From: Synergistaceae bacterium UBA6083
GTDB lineage: Bacteria > Synergistota > Synergistia > Synergistales > 79-D21
Assembly: GCA_002436015.1 (NCBI GenBank)
Contig: DIXJ01000015.1
Coordinates: 164,314 to 228,313, forward strand
Length of the DNA stretch: 64,000 nt
Direction of reading: 5' to 3'
The notes beneath the pieces were generated by a model. It was not told where the DNA came from. It was given only the letters and a program-made list of their open reading frames with translations, and searched no databases. The translations under genes were made by a program, and so were the position numbers. Below, piece after piece: positions 51,886 through 60,317 of this stretch. Each line of letters begins with the position of its first letter. Within the stretch, counting starts at the first letter, position 1.

Positions 51886-52913
51886 GCGACCCCCTTCAGG
51901 AGGATCCCGCGGCTGATCTGCAGGAAGAAGGTCACGGGCAGAATGTTGCTGATGGCGCGGAAAAAGGCCGGCATGGCCTCCCGGGGAAACATGAACCCCG
52001 AAAGGAGGATGCTCGGCATGAGCGCGAAGAAGGACATCTGCATGGCCTGCATCTGGGTCCTTGCGACGCTCGAGATCAGGATCCCCCAGGCCAGGCTCGC
52101 CAGGATGTGGAGCGAGGTCAGGCCGTAGAAGAGGAGAAGGCTCCCCCTCACAGGGATCCTGAAGACCAGGATGCCGATCAGAAGCCCGAGGGTCAGCTGC
52201 GCGTAACCCACCACGACGTAGGGAAGGATCTTCCCCGCCATCAGCTCCCAGGTCCTCATGGGCGTGACGATGAGCTGTTCGAGAGTGCCCCGTTCGCGTT
52301 CCCGCACGATGGCCATGGAGGTGATCATCATCATGGTCATCGACAGGACGATGGCGAGGATCCCCGGCACCATGTAATGGGACGAGACCATGTCCGGGTT
52401 GTACCAGGGCCGGATCCTGACGTCCACCGGCAACTCCCGGCTTCCGGAGGACCCGGGGGAGATCCGGTCGAACAGGACCTGCTGGGACTTCACGAGCCCG
52501 ATCATCTGCGCCGTGCTGATCGCGGAGGCGGCCGACATGGAGTCCGAGGCGTCCACGATCACCTGCACGGAAGCCTGCCGGCCGGAACGCAGGCGTTCCT
52601 GGTAGTCGGGCGGGATCGCGATGCCCACCTTGGCGCGCCCGCCCTGGATGAGGGCGTTCATCTCCGCGAAACTCCCGGCCCCGTAGCGGATGTCGAAGTA
52701 GCCCGCCGACTGGAAGCCCCGGACCAGCTCCCGGCTCTCGGCGGAGACGGACTGGTCGTAGAGGACCGTGGGCAGGTGCTTGACCTCGGTGTTGATGGCA
52801 AAACCGAAAATGAGAAGCTGGATCACCGGCAGGAGGCCCATGATGGCCAGTGTCAGCCGATCCCTCCCCATCTGGATGAATTCCTTGATTAGAAGCGCTC
52901 TCAGGCGTCTCAT
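51882..52913 (-). CDS. ABC-2 type permease, C-terminally truncated by frameshift
   Basis: An exporter permease of the YhhJ/YbhS family, 343 aa as read. It has a first helix (LTLAIMGLLPVIQLLIFGFAI), a 150-residue periplasmic domain, then a block of five helices with MAIVRERERGTLEQLIVTPM and FALMPSILLSGFMFPREAMP. It stops after RGILLKGVA, and the missing last helix is encoded in another frame immediately downstream, 51885 to 51790. Its start overlaps the ATPase gene by 4 bp. The mutation could be real, an assembly error or a recoding site. Confidence 0.82.
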   Translation of the reverse strand: MRRLRALLIKEFIQMGRDRLTLAIMGLLPVIQLLIFGFAINTEVKHLPTVLYDQSVSAESRELVRGFQSAGYFDIRYGAGSFAEMNALIQGGRAKVGIAIPPDYQERLRSGRQASVQVIVDASDSMSAASAISTAQMIGLVKSQQVLFDRISPGSSGSRELPVDVRIRPWYNPDMVSSHYMVPGILAIVLSMTMMMITSMAIVRERERGTLEQLIVTPMRTWELMAGKILPYVVVGYAQLTLGLLIGILVFRIPVRGSLLLFYGLTSLHILASLAWGILISSVARTQMQAMQMSFFALMPSILLSGFMFPREAMPAFFRAISNILPVTFFLQISRGILLKGVA

Positions 52914-53812
52914 GCGGCTTTTTCTCCCCTTTCGGCCTTCACGAGGTGGACGAACACGTCCTCCAGGGAAGGGGCGATCTTCCTCGCGCCCACCCTGGCC
53001 AGGATCCCTTCTGCCCCCGGTTCGGCAATGACGTGGAGACTCCTCCCGTAGACCGCGACGTCAAGGAAACCGGGGTTTCCCTCCAGGTCCCGCAGCAGGT
53101 CCATGGGCTCGTCCGAAAGGACCTCCCAAACCGACCCCGGCACGAAGCCCTTCAGCTCCCGGGGCGTTCCAAGGGCGATCAGGCGCCCGTCGTACATGAA
53201 GCCGATCGAGTCGCAGTGCTCGGCCTCGTCCATAAAGTGGGTCGTCACCATGATCGTGGTGCCGCCGGAGGCAAGGTCGTAGATGATATCCCAGAACCTT
53301 CGCCTCGAGCGGGGGTCCACACCGCTGGTGGGTTCGTCCAGGAAGAGAAGCCTCGGCCGATGGAGGATGGCGCAACCGAGGGCGAGCCTCTGGCGGATGC
53401 CGCCGGAAAGGCCGGCGACCCTTTCCTTCGTCCTGCCGGACAAACCCGCCATCCGGACGACCGCTTCGATGCGCTCTCGTGCCAGGGCTCGGGGCAGGCT
53501 GAACAGCCCCGCGTAGAAATCGAGGTTTTCCGCCGCCGTCAGGTCGTCGTAAAGGCTGAACTTCTGGGACATGTAGCCGAGGTTCGCCTTGATCGCTTCC
53601 CGGCCCGAGAACAGGTCCATGCCGAGGATCTCCGCGCTCCCCGAGGTGGGCTCCAGGATGCCGCAGAGCATGCGGATCGTGGTTGTCTTTCCCGAACCGT
53701 TCGGGCCCAGGAACCCGAAGACCGACCCGGCCGGTATGCGAAAATTGACCCGGTCCACGGCGGTAAAATGCCCGAACCGGCGGGTGAGGTCGCGAGTGGC
53801 CACGGCGTCCAT
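52910..53812 (-). CDS. ABC exporter ATPase (second)
   Basis: A 300-aa ATP-binding subunit. Walker A is GPNGSGKTTT, Q-loop YMSQKFSLYDDLTA, signature LSGGIRQRLALG, Walker B LLFLDEPTSGVD and H-loop TTHFMDEAE. ATG 53812 lies 1 bp past the stop of the first ATPase. The in-frame extension to 54106 is antisense-like and rejected. In Escherichia coli YbhF the two ATPase halves are one protein; here they are two genes. Confidence 0.9.
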   Translation of the reverse strand: MDAVATRDLTRRFGHFTAVDRVNFRIPAGSVFGFLGPNGSGKTTTIRMLCGILEPTSGSAEILGMDLFSGREAIKANLGYMSQKFSLYDDLTAAENLDFYAGLFSLPRALARERIEAVVRMAGLSGRTKERVAGLSGGIRQRLALGCAILHRPRLLFLDEPTSGVDPRSRRRFWDIIYDLASGGTTIMVTTHFMDEAEHCDSIGFMYDGRLIALGTPRELKGFVPGSVWEVLSDEPMDLLRDLEGNPGFLDVAVYGRSLHVIAEPGAEGILARVGARKIAPSLEDVFVHLVKAERGEKAA

Positions 53813-53813
53813 T

Positions 53814-54713
53814 TCAGGCGGCCTCCCGGGCCATTTCGACAAAAACGTCCTCCAGGGTGGGGGCAACCTCCCGCAGGGCCTCCACGGCGATTCCCGCCCG
53901 GTCAAGGGCGTTCCTGACGGCATCGGCGGCGAGCTGCGCATCATCGACGACGAGATGGAAGGTGTTGCCGAACGCGTTGGTCTCCCGGATGGGAACCCCC
54001 GCAAGGAAAGGCCGGACATCACGAACCGGCGCAACCAGTTCCAGGATATGCCCGGGAAAAGCCTCGCAAAGAGCCCTCGGCGTGTCGCAGGCCAAAAGCG
54101 CCCCATCGTGCAGGAACGCAGTGCGGGTGCAAAGCTCCGCCTCGTCCATGTAGGGCGTCGTGACGAGGATCGTGAGCCCCCCCCGGTTCAACTCGTAAAG
54201 GATTTTCCAGATCTCACGCCGGGAAACCGGGTCCACCCCCGTCGTGGGTTCGTCCAGGATGAAAAGCCTCGGGCTGTGGAGAAGGCCCGCCGCCACGGCC
54301 AGCTTTCGCTTCATGCCCCCGGACAGGGCGTCGGCCAGTCGGTCCCTGAACGGGTAGAGGTTCGTGAAGGTCAGGATCTCTTCACCCTTCTTCTCCGCCT
54401 CCCGGGAGTCCGCCCCGTACATCGCGCCGAAAAGACGGATGTTCTCCCCTACGGTCAGGTCCCCGTAAAGGGTGAAGGCCTGGGGGATGACCCCGACCTG
54501 GTCTCGGACGGTTTCCGGGCTCGGCGAACCCAAAAGCCGGATCCGCCCGGCCTTCGGCTCCAGGATTCCCGTCAGGGCCCGCACGAGAGTGGTTTTTCCC
54601 GCCCCGTCCGGCCCCACCAGGCCGAAAATCTCCCCCTCCTGCACCCGGAAGGAGAGGTTCCTCAGGACCTGCCTCGTCCCGAAGGAGTGGGAGAGGGACT
54701 CGACCTCAATCAT
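53814..54713 (-). CDS. ABC exporter ATPase (first)
   Basis: A 299-aa ATP-binding subunit corresponding to the N-terminal half of YbhF. Walker A is GPDGAGKTT (Asp in place of the common Asn), Q-loop VIPQAFTLYGDLTV, signature LSGGMKRKLAVA, Walker B LFILDEPTTGVD and H-loop TTPYMDEAE, where the switch His is replaced by Pro in TTP-Y. It overlaps the membrane fusion protein by 8 bp. Confidence 0.9.
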   Translation of the reverse strand: MIEVESLSHSFGTRQVLRNLSFRVQEGEIFGLVGPDGAGKTTLVRALTGILEPKAGRIRLLGSPSPETVRDQVGVIPQAFTLYGDLTVGENIRLFGAMYGADSREAEKKGEEILTFTNLYPFRDRLADALSGGMKRKLAVAAGLLHSPRLFILDEPTTGVDPVSRREIWKILYELNRGGLTILVTTPYMDEAELCTRTAFLHDGALLACDTPRALCEAFPGHILELVAPVRDVRPFLAGVPIRETNAFGNTFHLVVDDAQLAADAVRNALDRAGIAVEALREVAPTLEDVFVEMAREAA

Positions 54714-55689
54714 GGAGGATCACGTCCGCCGGCATGCCGGGCTTCAGGACACCGTCCGGGTTATCCACGGCGACCTCCACCGCGAAAACGAGGTTCGCCC
54801 TTTCCTCGGTCGTGAGGCTCTGCCGCGGCGTGAACTCTGCCCTGTCGGAGATCTTCCGGACACGACCCTGGAAAGCCCTGCCCGGGAATGAATCGACGCG
54901 GACCTCAGCGGCCTGCCCGGGATTAAGCCGCCCCAGGACTGTGCTCGGCAGGTAAACCTTGACCCAGCAGTCCGACAGGTCGGCCAGGGTCGCCAGGACC
55001 GCCCCCGCCGGGACAAACTCCCCTTCCTCGTAATTCTTCGAGAGGATGACGCCCCCCAGGGGGGCGACCAGGACCGTGTCGGAGATCCGGGCCATCGTCA
55101 CCCGGTGCAGGGCTTCGATCCGGCGCACTTCCGCAGCCTGGGCCTTCAGGACATCGGGCCTTGCCCCGGCGCGAACCAGGGAAAGCCGCTGCCTGGCGGC
55201 CTCGAGGTCGCTTTTTGCCAGGTCCCGGCGTGCCGTGACGTCGTCCATTTCCTTTTTCGCGATGACTTTCTCGCCGTAAAGGGCGGAGAAACGGACAAAG
55301 TCCCCCTGCGCCAGGTCATACCGGGTCCGGGCTGCCCCGTAGGCCGCCTCGGCCTCGCGGATCTCCTGGGGACGAGCCCCGCTTTTCAGGTCCGCCAGGA
55401 GCGCCCGGGCCCGGGCACTCCCCTCGATATCCTGTTCCGCCTGGGCCTGGAGGTCCGCCCGGACCAGCCTGGCGACAACGTCGCCCTTCCCGACCCGGTC
55501 GCCCTCACCAACCCGGAACTCGCCCAGGGTCCCGTGTTCCCTTGTGGTGACACTCACCTCGCGCACCTCGACGGTACCCGCGGCCGTGACCTCCGCGCTC
55601 CTGCCGTTCCCAAGGAGACGGCAGATTGCAAAACCTCCGGCAATGGCCAGCACGACCGCAGCGAAGACCAGCAGGATCCTATGCTTCAT
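54706..55689 (-). CDS. HlyD-type membrane fusion protein of the ABC exporter
   Basis: A 327-aa periplasmic adaptor (YbhG-like). It has an N-terminal membrane anchor (residues 5-24), a lipoyl/barrel region with VREVSVTTREHGTLGEFRVGEGD, a coiled-coil of about 100 residues rich in Ala/Arg/Glu, then VLVAPLGGVILSKNYEEGEFV and a beta-barrel with VKVYLPSTVLGRL. It couples the inner-membrane transporter to the outer membrane. It overlaps the TetR gene by 11 bp. Confidence 0.88.
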   Translation of the reverse strand: MKHRILLVFAAVVLAIAGGFAICRLLGNGRSAEVTAAGTVEVREVSVTTREHGTLGEFRVGEGDRVGKGDVVARLVRADLQAQAEQDIEGSARARALLADLKSGARPQEIREAEAAYGAARTRYDLAQGDFVRFSALYGEKVIAKKEMDDVTARRDLAKSDLEAARQRLSLVRAGARPDVLKAQAAEVRRIEALHRVTMARISDTVLVAPLGGVILSKNYEEGEFVPAGAVLATLADLSDCWVKVYLPSTVLGRLNPGQAAEVRVDSFPGRAFQGRVRKISDRAEFTPRQSLTTEERANLVFAVEVAVDNPDGVLKPGMPADVILHD

Positions 55690-56290
55690 GGGTGGACACC
55701 CCGTTCCTGAAAACTTCGAGGATCAAGTCCGGCAGGCCCTCCGGAACCTTCTCCAGGCCCAGGAAAATCTTCCTCGCAAGGGGACCCACCAGGAAGACGT
55801 AATTCGACATCGAGGCCAGGAGGATCGCCGCGGCCTCCGGGTCGACCCCTTCCTTGATCATTCCTTCATCCTTTGCCTCGACTATCGCCCCTCTCAGGAG
55901 CCCGGCCACCTTCCGGACCCGGGGGATGAGGACCGTCTCGAAACAGGAGGTCGGGTCCGCCAGTTCCCGGTTCAGGAAACGGACCAGGGCCGGGTTGGCC
56001 GCGTGAAGGGAAAAGAAGCCGCGAACGAAACGCTCGATCCTTTCCATGGGCCGGAGCCCCTCCGCGGCAAGAAGGGAAAAATGCTGGTCCACTTCCTCCC
56101 AAAGGGACTCGAGAACAGCCTCGTAAAGCCCCTCCTTGCCCCCGAAATAGTAAGAGAGGGATGCCGGGTTGACCCCGGCCCTTTTTGCGATTTCCCTCAC
56201 CGAAGTCCCGCAAAAGCCCTTTTCCGCAAAAAGCGGCCTGGCACTTGAGACCAGGCGCTCCCGGATTCCCGCGTCAATAGCCAATTCCAT
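55679..56290 (-). CDS. TetR family regulator of the ABC exporter
   Basis: A 203-aa regulator. The N-terminal HTH reads ARPLFAEKGFCGTSVREIAKRAGVNPASLSYYFGGKEGLYE (split here over residues 17-55), and the C-terminal part resembles CecR/YbiH-type ligand domains. E. coli CecR controls the homologous ybhGFSR exporter, so local autoregulation is likely. ATG 56290 follows tggaggg. Two operator-like repeats lie 25-50 bp upstream. Confidence 0.88.
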   Translation of the reverse strand: MELAIDAGIRERLVSSARPLFAEKGFCGTSVREIAKRAGVNPASLSYYFGGKEGLYEAVLESLWEEVDQHFSLLAAEGLRPMERIERFVRGFFSLHAANPALVRFLNRELADPTSCFETVLIPRVRKVAGLLRGAIVEAKDEGMIKEGVDPEAAAILLASMSNYVFLVGPLARKIFLGLEKVPEGLPDLILEVFRNGVSTHEA

Positions 56291-56315
56291 CCCTCCATTT
56301 TCAATACAACCATTT

Positions 56316-56340
56316 AAACAAATGTTTTAAACAATTGTTT
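56316..56340. promoter_or_regulatory. Tandem AT-rich operator candidates for the TetR regulator
   Basis: Two 12-bp elements, AAACAAATGTTT (56316-56327, one-base asymmetry) and AAACAATTGTTT (56329-56340, perfect palindrome), stand on a 13-bp pitch just upstream of the tetR start. Their position fits self-repression of the whole exporter operon. Confidence 0.55.
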
Positions 56341-56377
56341 TATCTTACTCCCTGCTTTTTCCCTGTCAAGCGGGCAC

Positions 56378-56417
56378 AAAAAAAAGAGGAAGCCGGGGAA
56401 AAACCGGGCTTCCTCTT
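56378..56417 (-). terminator. Intrinsic terminator of the ThDP-enzyme operon
   Basis: On the minus strand, an 11-bp stem plus two further pairs after one mismatch (56384-56397 with 56404-56417) is followed by eight T residues (A run at 56378-56385 on the plus strand). It lies 27 bp past the stop at 56444. Confidence 0.85.
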
Positions 56418-56443
56418 GATTCACCAACCCTGGAAAGGCGATT

Positions 56444-58156
56444 TCAGTAAGGGCAATCCATGCCGAGCCGAGCGGCTTCCTCCGCCCATTCCGGGACGGG
56501 GGGAACCTGCTCGTCTTCCGGCAGGACGGGCATTTCCATGAAAAACGGGCCCCTGGTGGAGAAAATGTCTTTCAATACCGGCCCCAGGGTGGCCGAATTC
56601 TCCACCCGGCAGGCCGGCAGGCCGAACCCGCGTGCCACGGCCGGGTAATCGGTGGCGGAAAAATCGGTCGCAAAGCGGCCGCCGCCGCCCGAGAAACGGG
56701 AAGTTGCCCGGATCCACCCGAAACACTCGTTGTTGAAAAGGACGACCTTCACATCCCGCCCGGATCGCTTGAGGGTTTCCAGCTCTCCCGCGGTGAAACC
56801 GAAGCTTCCGTCTCCCGTCAGGACGACCACGGGGCCGTCGTGGGCGTAGGACGCCCCGATCCCCGCAGGCATGCCGTACCCGAGGGCCCCCACTGCGAAA
56901 TTGCAGATCCACTTCCTGCCCGCGCCCTTCAGCTTCAGGAAGGCCGAGGCATAAACGGCGCTGATACCGGGGTCGGCCACGACAAGAGCGTTCTCCGGCA
57001 GCGCCTTCTGGAGCTCGCCGACGAAACGCATCGGGTGGACCGGGGCCCCCTCGTGGGCCAGGCAGGGCGCCAGCGAGGCCATGAAAGCCTCCCTGCCTAT
57101 TCGGTTCTCCTCTGCCCGGCAGGCCGCCGTATCCCCGTCGATGGACCGGCCGCGGTCGAGCATCACCTCTAGGGTGGCCCTGGCGTCACCGAGCAGGGGA
57201 AGGGCCTCCGGGTAGTTGTTGCCCAGTTCCTCGCCGCTGACATCCAGGTGCAAAAGAACCTGCCCGGACCCGGGAACGGGGATCTTCCAGCCGTCCGTCC
57301 CCGCGGAATCGGTGCTGCAGCCAATGAAGAAGATGCAGTCGGCGGAAAGGATCCTCCCGTTGGAGAAACGGGTTCCTCCCCTTGCCCCGATGACCCCCAG
57401 GGAGAGCGGGTGGGTCTCGTCGAAGGACCCTTTCCCGTTGATCGTGGTCCCGACCGGGGCCCCGTAACGCTCGGCCAGGGCTTCCAGGGGAGCCCAGGCC
57501 TGGGAGGACAGGACACCCTGCCCGCAGACGATGACAGGGCTCTTCGCCTTTTCCAGGGCCGCCAGGGCCTTGTCGATCGCCCCGAGGGCGGCGATGGGCC
57601 GATGGCCGGGGCTGAAGGCGAAATCGGCCTGCACGGCGAGGTTCGGCGATTCCACGTCTTTCCCCAGGAGGTCCATGGGAACCCGGACATGGACGGGACC
57701 CGGCTTTCCGGTCGTGGCGATCCGGAAGGCCCGCCGGACGATGTGGGCCACCTCGTCGGGGTGGGTCAGGGTGAAGGTGGCCTTCGTGATCCCGGCGAAG
57801 AGAGCCGCCTGGTTGAGGCCGGTGAGCATGTTCCGGCTCTCCATGTGGAGAGGGATGTCCGAGGTGAAGGCGATCACGGGGTTGGCACCCTTGAAGGATT
57901 CCGCAATCCCCGGAACGATGTGGGTGCTGCCCACGCTGGGGCTCTCGCAGATCCCCGGCCGGCATGCCACCTTGGCGTAGGCGTCGGCCATGAAGGCACT
58001 GCTGCGCTCGTCCCGCGTCAGGACGTGCTCGATTCCCCCGAAGTCCCGCCAGGTGTCATACCAGGGGAGAGTGGTCTCTCCCGGAAGGCCGAAAACATGG
58101 CGCACCTCGTAGCCTTTCAGCATTTCCAGCAGAACTTGGGCGACTTTCAAGGCCAA
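56444..58156 (-). CDS. Thiamine diphosphate-dependent enzyme (acetolactate synthase/decarboxylase-like)
   Basis: A 570-aa ThDP enzyme with the three usual domains. The N-terminal part has VFGLPGETTLPWYD and the catalytic Glu50 in TRDERSSAFMADAYAK. The middle domain has a GVIGARGGTRFSNG segment. The C-terminal ThDP-Mg motif is GDGSFGFTAGELETL through NNECFGW. It could be an acetolactate synthase, a 2-keto acid decarboxylase or a related lyase; the partner small subunit of acetolactate synthase is absent. It lies 27 bp after diaminopimelate dehydrogenase, which suggests a shared amino-acid pathway. Confidence 0.82.
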   Translation of the reverse strand: MALKVAQVLLEMLKGYEVRHVFGLPGETTLPWYDTWRDFGGIEHVLTRDERSSAFMADAYAKVACRPGICESPSVGSTHIVPGIAESFKGANPVIAFTSDIPLHMESRNMLTGLNQAALFAGITKATFTLTHPDEVAHIVRRAFRIATTGKPGPVHVRVPMDLLGKDVESPNLAVQADFAFSPGHRPIAALGAIDKALAALEKAKSPVIVCGQGVLSSQAWAPLEALAERYGAPVGTTINGKGSFDETHPLSLGVIGARGGTRFSNGRILSADCIFFIGCSTDSAGTDGWKIPVPGSGQVLLHLDVSGEELGNNYPEALPLLGDARATLEVMLDRGRSIDGDTAACRAEENRIGREAFMASLAPCLAHEGAPVHPMRFVGELQKALPENALVVADPGISAVYASAFLKLKGAGRKWICNFAVGALGYGMPAGIGASYAHDGPVVVLTGDGSFGFTAGELETLKRSGRDVKVVLFNNECFGWIRATSRFSGGGGRFATDFSATDYPAVARGFGLPACRVENSATLGPVLKDIFSTRGPFFMEMPVLPEDEQVPPVPEWAEEAARLGMDCPY

Positions 58157-58183
58157 TCCTCCTTATCACGCACGCTCAGCTGC

Positions 58184-59092
58184 CTAGACGAGGCGTTCAA
58201 GCAATGCGTCGCGCTCCCCGCAAAGGCAGTCGATGGGCGGAATTTCCAGCAGAGTGTAGCATCCGGGAGACTGGCGGGTCGAGGCCCGCGCCGCAGAAAC
58301 CATGACCTGGGCGGTGGCGGCCGGATTCATGACGGACATGATGAACTCCATCCTCTGGTTGTGGGATGCCCCGGAAACGCCCTTCCGCTCCATGTGGACC
58401 CCGTGCCCCATGTCCTGCAGGGCCTCGATGTCGTCGGCCGGGTAAAACCAGCACTCATCGTGGGAGAAGTAGGGATCGGCCTTGATGCGGGCCGTCACTT
58501 CGCCGAATTCGTAGCCGGGCTTCGTCTTGACGTAGATCATGCGGCGATGGAGCCCCGTCCCGATGGGGATGGTGATGGAAAGGGCATCTTCAACCCCCTC
58601 CAGGGCCTTGATGGCCACCGTGTGCCCCATGCTCATCCCGGGACCGAAATTCGTGGACGTGATCCCCCGCGGGGCGATCGTCTCCATGATGACCCGGACC
58701 ACGGAATCCGTTCCCGGGTCCCATCCCGCGGAGATGACAGCCACCGCTCCGCCGGAACGGGCCGCCGCTTCGAGGGAGGCACGCAGGTCCATGACGGGCT
58801 TGCCGTGTATATCGAAGCTGTCGACCGTGTTGATGCCTTTTGCCAGGTAGGCGGGGGCCACCTCGGGAACCGCCCGGCTGGCGATCCCCAGGATGGCGAC
58901 GTGAACCTTGCCGAGTTCGGCCACGTCGGTCGCCACCTTCAGCTCGGGGCGCTGCGCATTCAGGGAGCGAGCCTTGCCCGGGTTCCTGAGGACGACACCC
59001 GCAAGTTCCATGTCGGGACTGGCCAATACGGCCTGGACCGCTTCCTGGCTGACATGGCCGAAACCGACAACGGCAACGCGAATCTTTTCCAT
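58184..59092 (-). CDS. ddh: meso-Diaminopimelate dehydrogenase-like enzyme
   Basis: A 302-aa NADPH-dependent oxidoreductase with Rossmann start KIRVAVVGFGHVSQEAV, the substrate-site segments VDSFDIHGKPV, SAGWDPGTDSVVRV, NFGPGMSMGHTVAIKALEGV, and the closing NQRMEFIMSVMNPAATAQVMVSAARA. These match the Ddh family that forms or degrades meso-diaminopimelate, some of whose members also act on D-amino acids. It has a consensus promoter and a strong aaggagga site. Coupling to a ThDP enzyme is unusual. Confidence 0.87.
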   Translation of the reverse strand: MEKIRVAVVGFGHVSQEAVQAVLASPDMELAGVVLRNPGKARSLNAQRPELKVATDVAELGKVHVAILGIASRAVPEVAPAYLAKGINTVDSFDIHGKPVMDLRASLEAAARSGGAVAVISAGWDPGTDSVVRVIMETIAPRGITSTNFGPGMSMGHTVAIKALEGVEDALSITIPIGTGLHRRMIYVKTKPGYEFGEVTARIKADPYFSHDECWFYPADDIEALQDMGHGVHMERKGVSGASHNQRMEFIMSVMNPAATAQVMVSAARASTRQSPGCYTLLEIPPIDCLCGERDALLERLV

Positions 59093-59150
59093 TTTTTCTT
59101 CCTCCTTGGTCCGGAAAGGGAATTTTCGCTCATCATTGGTGAGTACCATG

Positions 59151-59179
59151 ATCGTATCCCTCCCGCCCTTCCTTGTCAA
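59151..59179 (-). promoter_or_regulatory. Consensus sigma-70 promoter for ddh
   Basis: On the minus strand TTGACA (59174-59179) and TACGAT (59151-59156) have a 17-bp spacer. The ddh start is about 60 bp downstream. Confidence 0.7.
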
Positions 59180-59216
59180 CCCGGATGAAACGGCCTCTCC
59201 CCCGGCGAACAGGAAA

Positions 59217-59242
59217 CGGGACGCCCCCAGGGAGGCGCCCCG
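59217..59242 (-). terminator. Hairpin after the ferritin-like gene
   Basis: A 9-bp GC stem with one G-U pair (59217-59225 with 59234-59242) 40 bp after the ferritin-like stop. Only a short T run follows on the minus strand, so termination may be partial. Confidence 0.4.
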
Positions 59243-59281
59243 CTATTCCCAGGGTATCGGACCGGTCCGGTTGTCGTTGCG

Positions 59282-59776
59282 TTACTTGCCCAGGACGGTT
59301 TCGAGGTCCTCCAGGAGGGCCTGCAGTTCCTCCTCGTGGTTGACCTCGTCCTGCAGGATGGAAAGCACCATGTTGTAGGTCAGGGGATCCTTGTCCCGCG
59401 TCAATTCCGCCAGGGCCGAGTAGACCGTGATGGCGCACTGCTCTCCCTTGACGTTCTGCTCGAGGATCTTCGCCACGAACGGGTCCTCGGGGGCATCGTA
59501 GCCGCAGTTCGTCCACTTGTACCATCCCTCGGGTGTCGTCACCGGCGTTCCCCCCAGCTGGATGATGCGCAGGGCCACCATGTCCGCATGCCTCAGCTCA
59601 TCGGCCGCATGCTGGACCAGCTCAGCGATGACCGCTTCCTTCGTCGGGCCCTTGACGACCTTCGCCCCCAGCCAGTACTGGTAATGCGCCAGCCATTCGT
59701 CCGCAAACGCCCTGTTCAGAAGCTTCAGCAGCTCCTCCACGTCCATGCCGACGATCGAACGTCCCTTCGTTCCCAT
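59282..59776 (-). CDS. Ferritin-like di-iron protein
   Basis: A 164-aa four-helix protein. Di-iron ligands are visible as Glu in FADEWLAHYQYW, ExxH in AADELRHAD, Glu in KGEQCAITVYSAL and ExxH in DEVNHEEEL. It resembles bacterioferritin-like or rubrerythrin-like proteins but has no rubredoxin domain. It probably serves iron storage or peroxide defence in an anaerobe. ATG 59776 or 59782 is the start, both after gggaagggggg-like sequence. Confidence 0.85.
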   Translation of the reverse strand: MGTKGRSIVGMDVEELLKLLNRAFADEWLAHYQYWLGAKVVKGPTKEAVIAELVQHAADELRHADMVALRIIQLGGTPVTTPEGWYKWTNCGYDAPEDPFVAKILEQNVKGEQCAITVYSALAELTRDKDPLTYNMVLSILQDEVNHEEELQALLEDLETVLGK

Positions 59777-59865
59777 CCTCATTCCCCCTTCCCTTTGTTT
59801 TCCCATTTTACCGCATTGCCTCTTGCCCGGGGCACTATAATGAGAAAAAAAGGAGGGGAAAAACC

Positions 59866-60231
59866 GTGGCGACCCTGGACCTGGAAACGTTCACAAAGCT
59901 GGCGGGCGCGATCGCCGACGAGCTTCCGTCCCGCCTCGTCCGCGACCTCAACGGGGGGATCTCCGTCCTGCCCGGGAAGAAACGGGACGGGAAGTACTTC
60001 CTGATGGGCGAGTACATCGAGGACCCGGTCCTCGGGAAGGTCATCTTCATCCACTACGGCTCTTTCAGGGAAATCCTCGGGGACGCCCCCAGGGAAGAGT
60101 GGGAGGAGGAACTGAGGGAGACCATCGTCCATGAATTGCGCCACCATGTCGAATCCCTGGCCGGGGTGGACGACCTCTCGGTCGAAGAAGAGGCGGAACT
60201 GGCCGCGGAAGAGGAAGACGATGAAGGATAA
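59866..60231 (+). CDS. Small zincin-like metallopeptidase (PF06262-like)
   Basis: A 121-aa minimal zincin with GTG start after aaaggagggg. The motif TIVHELRHHVESLAGVDDL carries the HExxH zinc site and the third ligand region, as in the metallopeptidase family of MPN-like small proteins. A TATAAT box lies at 59836-59841, 25 bp upstream, without a good -35. The acidic tail (EEEAELAAEEEDDE) is typical of this family. Confidence 0.8.
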   Translation: MATLDLETFTKLAGAIADELPSRLVRDLNGGISVLPGKKRDGKYFLMGEYIEDPVLGKVIFIHYGSFREILGDAPREEWEEELRETIVHELRHHVESLAGVDDLSVEEEAELAAEEEDDEG

Positions 60232-60255
60232 GGCCGAAAAGGTACGGAAAGGCAA

Positions 60256-60295
60256 AGGGACCCGGGGGAAAAATCCCCGGGTCCCTCGCTTTTTT
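60256..60295 (+). terminator. Intrinsic terminator of the zincin gene
   Basis: A 12-bp perfect GC stem (60256-60267 with 60275-60286), 7-nt loop, then six T residues after a 3-base spacer. It also separates the convergent FAD oxidoreductase gene. Confidence 0.85.
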
Positions 60296-60317
60296 CAATC
60301 TCGAGCCCCTTAAAGAC

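Noticed and set aside
57248..59188. 646-aa plus-strand ORF across the ThDP enzyme and ddh
   Set aside because: Spans two well-supported minus-strand genes and their intergenic gap; Gly/Asp/His-rich composition typical of antisense in high-GC DNA.
59816..59841. TTGCCT...TATAAT as a promoter for the zincin gene
   Set aside because: The spacer is only 14 bp; the TATAAT box alone is noted with the gene.
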